Shown here piece by piece: positions 58,480-64,000 of a stretch of DNA of 64,000 bases. Positions within the stretch are counted from its first letter, which is position 1, and every line of letters starts with the position of its first letter. The notes beneath the pieces were generated by a model. That model did no database searches and was not told the DNA's origin. It saw only the letters and a list, made by a program, of their open reading frames with translations. This DNA is from Arcuatula senhousia. Its lineage: Eukaryota; Mollusca; Bivalvia; Mytilida; Mytilidae. The stretch is taken from assembly GCA_963971305.1 (NCBI GenBank), contig OZ020307.1, forward strand, positions 16,629,501 to 16,693,500, read 5' to 3'. Both the position numbers and the translations under genes were made by a program.

Positions 58480-60135
58480 ATGTCTCCCCTTCCCAGAAGG
58501 GGGAGACATATTGTTTTTGTGTCAGTTCTTCTTCTTCTTATTCTTCTTCTTCTTCTTCTTCTTCTTCTCATACAAAGCGTGTCCGGGCCATAACTTTTTT
58601 ATCCTTTGAGATAGGGCTTTGATATTTGGCATGTGGATGTATCACCATAAGACGATGTGTCGCGTACCAGAATGACCTTCGTATGACCTTGACCTTTGAC
58701 CTTAAGGTCAAATTAATGCTAATTTTACATCCAAAGTGTTCCAGGCCATAACTGTTTTGTTTTTTGACAAAGGACTTTGATATTTGACATGTGGATGTAT
58801 CACCATGAGACAATGTGTCGCATACCAGAATGACCTTCATATGACCTTGAAATTTTACCTCAAGGTTAAATTAATGCTAATTTTACATCCAATTGTTCCG
58901 GGTCATAACTTTTTTGTTCTTTGACAAAGGACTTTGATATTTGGCATGTGGATGTATCACCATGAGACAATGTGTTGCGAACCAGAATGAACTTCATATG
59001 ACCTTGACCTTTGACCTCAAGATCAAATTAATGCCAATTTTACATCCAAAGTGTTTCAGGCCATAACTTTTTTGTTCTTTGACATAGGGCTTTGGTATTT
59101 GGCATGTGGAGGTATCACCATAAGATGATGTGTTGCGTACCAGAATGACCTTCGTATGACCTTGACCTTTGACCTAAAGGTTAAATTACTGCTAATTTTA
59201 CATGGAAAGTGTGTCTGTGCCATAACTTTTTTGTTCTTTGACATAGGGCTATAATATTTGACATGTAAATGTATCACCATGAGACGATGTGTTGCATACC
59301 AGAATGACCTTCATATGACCTTGACCTTTTACCTCAAGGTCAAATTTATGCTAATTTTACATCCAAAGTGTTCCGGGCCATAACTTTTTTTGTTCTTTGA
59401 CAAAGGGCTTTGATATTTGGCATGTGGATGTATCTCCATGAACCAATTTGTCGCGTACCAGAATTAACTTCATATGACCTCAAGATCAAATAAATGCTCA
59501 TTTTAAATCCAAAGTGTTCCGGGCCATAACTTTTTTGTTCTTTGACATAGGGCTTTGATATTTGGCATGTAGATGTATCACCATAGGACGATGTGGTGTG
59601 AACCTGAATTACCTTCGTATGACCTTGACCTAAAGGTTGAATTAATGCTAATTTTACATGGAAAGTGTGTCTGTGTCATAACTTTTTTGATCTTTTACAT
59701 AGGTCTATAATATTTGACATGTGCATGTATCACCATGAGATGATGGGTCGCCTACCAGAATGACCTTCATATGACCTTGACCTTTGACTAAAAGATAAAA
59801 TTAATGCTTTTTTTACACGTTAAACATGTCTGTGCCATATATATTTTAATCCTTTAAACAAAAAGCTTTGAATTTTGACATGATAATGTGTCATCATGGG
59901 AACAATGTGTCACTAACGTTAATGACCTTGACCTGTGACTACAATGTCAAATAAATGCTTATTTGGCATGCAAAGCTTTCCAGGCCATAACTTTTTTTAT
60001 GCTTTGACATCGGGGTTTAGAATGTAGATGTATAATTATTAATTATTAAACAATTTGTTGTACAATGTATGTCATTGTGACTTTGACCTTTTGACCTCAA
60101 GGTTGAACTTGTGTTATTTAAGGAAGGGGAGACAT
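58480..60135. mobile_element. 1.66-kb element with atgtctccccttcc inverted ends and ~157-bp units
   Basis: The left end 58480-58493 and right end 60122-60135 are perfect 14 bp inverted repeats. The left end also folds locally with gggggagacat. After a ttc microsatellite come about ten diverged units of roughly 157 bp. They contain gccataacttttttgttctt, atttggcatgtggatgtatc, taccagaatgaccttcat and tgaccttgacctttgacc words. The short Lys/Arg-rich minus-strand frames are repeat artefacts. The density of TGACCT/AGGTCA motifs is notable. Confidence 0.88.
58526..58570 (+). repeat. (TTC)n microsatellite
   Basis: About 14 mostly perfect TTC triplets with one or two interruptions (ttattc), near the left end of the element at 58480. 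On the minus strand it reads as an arginine run, which is not a gene. Confidence 0.95.
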
Positions 60136-60183
60136 CAGTTTTAGTGCGCTAAAACAGTTTTTCCTAGTTTTTTCTTATTTTAG

Positions 60184-60359
60184 AATTATGGTTAGATTTC
60201 ATTAAACTTGAGATGACCCACCAGAAAGGTGACCCAGAAAACATTGGTAAGATCCACTATCGAGCCTTGAAACAGTTAGATGGAGAATTGAGTCAGCAGT
60301 TTGTCACAGAGTTTACCTTACTACAGACTGGACACGAGATAGAAAGGATGGAAGATTGA
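60184..60359 (+). CDS. UTP6: UTP6-like protein, C-terminal exon with stop codon
   Basis: The last coding exon (176 bp including the TGA at 60357-60359). It opens with AA, completing GAA. It encodes LWLDFIKLEMTHQKGDPENI, then GKIHYRALKQLDGE, and ends LLQTGHEIERMED. The LWMDYMKEELNHPLGRPENC, IYWRAMKMLQGE and HQTGHL features of the vertebrate C-terminus are all matched, so this is the genuine end of the protein. Counting from the first recognised exon, the deduced product covers about 280 residues, near half of the roughly 600 expected. The gene is complete at its 3' side. Confidence 0.95.
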
Positions 60360-60371
60360 CATTGGTTGTAA

Positions 60372-60377
60372 AATAAA
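60372..60377 (+). terminator. Polyadenylation signal AATAAA
   Basis: An AATAAA hexamer lies 13 nt after the stop codon, with a second AT-rich word and a TGTTATGTTTAAGG-like downstream T/G segment at 60388-60402. If used, the 3' UTR would be only about 30-40 nt. No second strong AATAAA occurs in the next 300 bp. Confidence 0.6.
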
Positions 60378-60479
60378 ATATAAATCTGTTATGTTTAAGG
60401 TTTTTATATGCTTATTATCTGTGGCACTCAATAGGAAGTATAATACAAAACATACTTGATGGTCAACATGCATTACCAG

Positions 60480-60800
60480 TATGTCCTCCCCCCCCCCAAC
60501 TGTAGTGGTCCAACATCTATCTGTCCATCAGTCTTTCTGTCACAAAGTTTGTCAGAGCAACTCCTCTGAAAGTACTGAAGGGATTCAACGAAACTTGGTA
60601 TGTAGGAGTACACCAGATGGATGCAGTTGTGTATATTATCAGGGAATTTCTACCCTCGAATTAGACCCTTTGAATTTAGAAATTAGTTGAAACTGTTTTG
60701 TCAGCACAACTCCTCTGAAACTACTGTATAGAATTTTACCAAACTTGGTATATAGTAAGTACACCATATCTTTTTGGGAGTTATGACCCTTTGAACTAAG
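60480..60800 (+). repeat. Interspersed repeat (atgtcctcccccccc type)
   Basis: Same family as 35871-36270: a C-run head, ctatctgtccatcagtcttt, two units with caactcctctgaaa.tactg and aacttggtat.tag.a.gta, then gagttatgaccctttgaa. It lies 120 bp after the end of UTP6. Confidence 0.75.
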
Positions 60801-61070
60801 ACATTTTAGAGCAAATTAAATGAATACATTTCAGATTCTGAGAAGATTTTTTTTTAAAATCCTTTTTGATTTAAAAGGAGGAAATCTGAAACAGTTGGAA
60901 CAATACAAAAAACTGTGAAATTGGTCAATTTTGAACTTTAAAACAAGGCCGAGGCTACGATTACTCGCTACGAGTAACAATAAGATTTTTTTATTGTTAC
61001 TCCTCATGTGACTAAAACGGAACGGTTTCCGGATATGACACCTTTTCAGTCCGGAATCTCATGAGTAACA
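60800..61070 (+). other. Intergenic stretch with small palindromes
   Basis: A local hairpin, gagtaacaataag paired with ttattgttactc, lies at about 60973-61003. Similar cgagtaacaataa words recur in both arms of the 61074-62657 structure. No gene. Confidence 0.5.
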
Positions 61071-61569
61071 ATAAAAAATAAAATTAGGATTACGCATTGC
61101 GTTATTGTTACTCGCAAAAGGAAATAAAATAAAAACATCACAGAAATATGATTGACTTTATTTTGAATAATAGAATAAGGGACTGACATAGTGACATTAT
61201 TGTACATTATTAATAATTTCATTGGTATTTAATTCATGTTGTTTTGTGACATTTTCGGCACAACAAATAGATTGTTTTGGTTAGTGCCTTAAGTCCCAGA
61301 CACTTTAAATGGTGCCATTCCAGGCACCCGTCACAAACAATTGCAGAGCATTTAGTAAACGTGGACATCGATGTCACACCTCTGGCACAATTTCTCTGCT
61401 ACATCTATTTTTTTCTGCCACTCTTTTCTTTAAAACAAACCAAGTATTGTTTACAAAATACTTTTTTATTCTATTAATATTAATGTTTTCGTCCAAAATC
61501 TTAATATGGATGGTGTTGGTCTCTTTAATACCGTTCTCTACATTTATAACGCCTCCATCCAAAAGGTGT

Positions 61570-61665
61570 CTAACGTTAACGTGGGATTCGATTTCAGGTC
61601 TATGGCTCATATACCTTATGTTATACGAAATCCAGCCATATCTGTCTTTGACCCATTTTTGTGTA
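61570..61665 (+). repeat. Fragment of repeat family C
   Basis: It contains cgtgggattcgatttcaggt, then gaaatccagccatatctgtc and tttgacccattttt, in the same order as 21800-21895. Only the last third of the family unit is present. Confidence 0.75.
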
Positions 61666-61918
61666 AATTCCACGAAAGATTTGAATTTCTCTCCACTTTT
61701 AAAGTTGTGGTCCATTTCTTCAGACGTTATGATCAGTGTATTGATCTTTTGTGAAAAGTGGTCACTGAATACTTAACTCTTGAGCCAGAGGGCACGTTAG
61801 CATATAGATCATATAGACCTACGGCATCAATTGAAATGCACAAGGAAAATAATACATTATTGATAAAATGCAGCTTTTTAATAAAAAATAATTTCTTTGT
61901 ATATTGTCTGTTTATTAA

Positions 61919-62359
61919 ATGTACTATATAAATAAGATAGAGAAAATAGATATAAACAGCAAACTCTTCTTGTATAAGAATTTAAAACCCTTAACAGAAC
62001 CTAAATTTTATCTTTCATATAATGATTTTTCAATTAGGAATATTTTTACAAAACTTCGTATAAGTGACCATAATTTGGAAATTGAGAGAGGTCGCTATTT
62101 CAAAATAAATAGAGATGAAAGATTATGCAAATTTTGCAAAATAGTAGAGGATGAAGAACACTTTATTTTAAAATGCTCGAAAAATGAGAACATCAGACAA
62201 GCTCTCTTTGGAGATATTAAAAAAGACTGTAACAATTTCCCTGACCTTCCAGATGATCAAAATATTAATTATCTTTTGAATCCTAAAACCTTTAGACATG
62301 TTAAAATTATTGGCTTCTTTTTAAAACGGTCATATGAACTGAGGACAGAAGACTTTTGA
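61919..62359 (+). pseudogene. LINE reverse transcriptase C-terminal remnant
   Basis: A 146-codon open frame whose ATG belongs to the target-site duplication, not to the element. From about codon 5 it is LINE-derived. It has the C-terminal cysteine motif of LINE reverse transcriptases (C70, C73, H81, C86: LCKFCKIVEDEEHFILKC), preceded by RGRYFKINRDE, and ends RSYELRTEDF. The polymerase and endonuclease domains are missing, so it cannot act on its own. No frameshift within the remnant. It resembles LINE elements common in molluscs, but the clade cannot be fixed from this part. Confidence 0.85.
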
Positions 62360-62550
62360 TAACATGCCTACTTCATATAAACATAATGTCTACTTGCACT
62401 CAATGGCATGTTTACTTTTATACAATTATAATGTTAAATTTGTTAGTACAATATTTTGTATTCTGTATTTTGATCATGCTATATTTGTGCTTGTATATAT
62501 GTTACTGCAGCCCTAGTTTTTAGGGTTAATAGTTTGAAATAAAGTGATTA
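61930..62550 (+). mobile_element. 5'-truncated LINE (non-LTR retrotransposon) 3' end
   Basis: A 621 bp insertion flanked by identical 17 bp direct repeats (61913-61929 and 62551-62567, tattaaatgtactatat). The 3' UTR ends with tttgaaataaagtgatta rather than a long poly(A). Severe 5' truncation and a target-site duplication are typical of target-primed reverse transcription. The duplication is still perfect, so the insertion is probably fairly young. Confidence 0.9.
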
Positions 62551-62655
62551 TATTAAATGTACTATATTAACAATTTATAATGCGTTTATTTTTGCAACAT
62601 TATCATTTATTTCCTTTTGCGAGTAACAATAAGACGAGTAACCTAATTTTATTTT

Positions 62656-63227
62656 TAGCTCACCTAGACCGAAGGTCCATGTGAGCACTGCCATCACTTG
62701 GCGTCCATCGTCGTCTGTCGTCTGGCGTCTGTCGTCCGTTAACAATTTTTCAAAAATCTTCTCCTCTCAAACTTTTGAACAGAATTTAATGAAACTTGGT
62801 ATGAATGATCCTTAGGGTGTCCTGCACCAAACTTGTGTTTCGATTTTTGATCCGTCATTAAACATGGCCGCCATTACTAAAAATAGATCAGGGGGCTCAG
62901 ACTACTGTTTTTGGCATGTAAATCAAAATATATAAAAGATAGATGAAATCTGATGCCACCCTACTGCTTCAGTATCAAAAGTTCTACAAAAGTCTCCATT
63001 TGGTCAAAGTTGTCAGATGATCCCTTATAGGGATTACAGCCCCTTAAAGGTGAAAAATAGCATTTTTTCATGTTTTTGGCTTACAGAATGAAAACTATTG
63101 CAGATAGAGAAAAGCTGTTGCTTGCTTAAATGTTCAGCTCATTTAGCTCTACAAAAGTCTCCATAGGGTCGAAGTTGTCAGGTGACCCCTTATAGGGGTT
63201 ACGGCCCCTTAAAGGTAAAATATACTG
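62656..63227 (+). mobile_element. Interspersed element family A, copy 4, interrupted
   Basis: The left end agctcacctagaccgaaggt and a gtcgtctgtcgtc tract are at 62656-62740. The aacatggccgccattactaa module and one roughly 145-bp core unit (aaagctgttgcttgcttaaa) follow. It then switches at 63228 into a family B left end. The right end of family A is not seen before the window ends. Confidence 0.85.
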
Positions 63228-64000
63228 TTTTTATACGACCGCAAATTTTTTGCGATCGTATTATGTTATGGCGATGTCGTCGTCGTTGTCGTTGGCGTTG
63301 TCGTTGGCGTTGTCGTCGTCTGTAGACACTTTGGTTTCCATGCGATAACTTAAGTTGCAGTTAACCAATTGTTATAATATTTTGATATGATGTTTATTAC
63401 CACTAAAGGAAGGTTGGTATTGCATTTGGGGTTTCTGGCCCCTACCGTTTTAGAAAAAAGGGCCAAAAGGGGCTAAAACGGGTGTATTGACAAAACGTCT
63501 GTAGAATGTTGAATTTTCATCCGATTTTGATCATTCTTTTTTAATTGTATTCCTCAATAAATTCTGTCAACAAAATGTAACAACACCTTTGATGTATCTT
63601 GTACCGTTACATTGCTATAAGGGGTCAAAAAGGGGCCACACCCAAAAAATCGACTTTTTTTATTTATGGTCCGATTTTCAAAATCTTTTTTTCATTGGAA
63701 TCCTTGTAAAAATCCCTGCCTGGGTTTTTCAATCAGATTTGCAATATCTCATACCGTTTTTGAGAAATAAGGGGTCAAAGGGGCCAAAAACGCCATTTAT
63801 AAAAGTTTGTCCAGGCAAATAGTTTTTTACCAATATTAAGTTGTATTGGGCCAGCCAAATGTTATGAAGTTTAAATATGATGATTATATCCACAAAAGGA
63901 ATGTTGGTTTTGTATCTGGGGTTTGTGGCCACTACTGTTTTAGAAAAAAGGGCCAAAGGGGCTAAAACGGGTGTATTGACAAAACTGTTGTAGAATGTTC
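63228..64000 (+). mobile_element. Interspersed element family B, copy 3 (cut by window end)
   Basis: The left end ttatacgaccgcaaattttt folds with tttgcgatcgtatt and is followed by a gtcgtcgtcgttgtc tract. The body is collinear with 37138 onward (ggaaggttggtattgcattt, ggggtttctggcccctaccg, tttatttatggtccgatttt). It is inserted inside, or fused to, a family A copy. It runs to the end of the window without reaching its right end. Confidence 0.88.

Larger units (their letters stand above)
57991..60183 (+). other. UTP6 last intron, 2.2 kb
   Basis: Three quarters of this intron is the atgtctcccc element (58480-60135). The remainder, 57991-58479, is AT-rich. Acceptor ttcttattttag; the element ends only 48 nt before the exon. 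Confidence 0.75.
61074..62657. mobile_element. Inverted-arm structure (~55-bp arms) enclosing a LINE fragment
   Basis: Positions 61102-61128 and 62606-62632 are a perfect 27 bp inverted repeat (core gttactcgcaaaaggaaata). Outside them the pairing continues imperfectly to the aaaaataaaattagg word at about 61074 and its complement near 62655. Subtracting the LINE, the enclosed DNA is about 0.95 kb. The middle at 61570-61660 contains a family C fragment. It may be a foldback or MITE-type element that later received other insertions. The 155-codon open frame at 61309-61776 overlaps repeat sequence on both strands and is not accepted as a gene. Confidence 0.65.

Noticed and set aside
58308..58571. 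Arginine-rich minus-strand frame
   Set aside because: Produced by the (TTC)n microsatellite.
61309..61776. 155-codon open frame (+) and overlapping 113-codon frame (-)
   Set aside because: Both cover a family C repeat fragment. Openness on both strands reflects composition, and neither has a known motif.

Overview
This window is animal nuclear DNA, AT-rich and dominated by introns and repeats. It most likely comes from a bivalve mollusc. Two things support this. First, there is one split gene with GT/AG introns and short coding exons of 67 to 186 bp. Second, the interspersed repeats are of kinds I associate with bivalve genomes: elements starting agctcacctggaccgaagg, elements starting tatacgaccgcaaa, elements starting atgtctcccc, a tRNA-derived SINE ending in ggggcgttaaacacc, and gtccgtcgtcgtc runs. 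The species cannot be told from the sequence alone.

The only confident protein-coding gene is on the + strand. Eight exons between 10600 and 60359 join in a consistent reading frame into about 280 residues. They resemble the C-terminal half of UTP6, the HAT-repeat protein of the small-subunit processome (U3 snoRNP) needed for 18S rRNA maturation. The coding exons total only 845 bp in about 50 kb. Introns are about 3.3, 2.3, 18.9, 0.9, 3.8, 17.5 and 2.2 kb. The N-terminal half is not recognisable in 1-10599 and probably lies upstream of the window. An AATAAA sits 13 nt after the stop codon.

Layout: 1-10599 is non-coding, holding degenerate repeats, a 4 x 39 bp tandem repeat near 2040 and an element with about 170 bp internal repeats at 9261-10302. 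10600-16520 holds three exons, a roughly 33 bp tandem array (10917-11783) and a repeat with consensus oestrogen-response-type palindromes (15260-15940). 16521-35456 is a giant intron holding a 3.2 kb non-autonomous Tc1/mariner-like element (18007-21226) with a 258 bp satellite inside it, several large interspersed elements, and a nested TTA-flanked MITE. 35457-40430 holds three exons separated by repeats, including a SINE nested in another repeat. The last of these exons has its splice donor triplicated. 40431-57917 is a 17.5 kb intron with a foldback element, a 7.8 kb minisatellite of about 222 copies of a 35 bp unit (42822-50611), a large agctcacct element and a 1.3 kb element with 172 bp arms made of ACAAGTTATAACTTGT-like palindromes. 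57918-60359 holds the last two exons, separated by an intron almost filled by an atgtctcccc element. 60360-64000 is downstream repeat DNA, including a 5'-truncated LINE with an intact 17 bp target-site duplication, sitting between two inverted arms.

No bacterial features, CRISPR arrays, rRNA or functional tRNA genes were seen. The most unusual structures are the higher-order 35 bp minisatellite, the long palindromic-arm element, the satellite-bearing mariner-like element, and the repeats carrying nuclear-receptor-type motifs. All except the LINE fragment, the inverted arms around it and the truncated repeat copies at the 3' end lie within introns of the UTP6-like gene.
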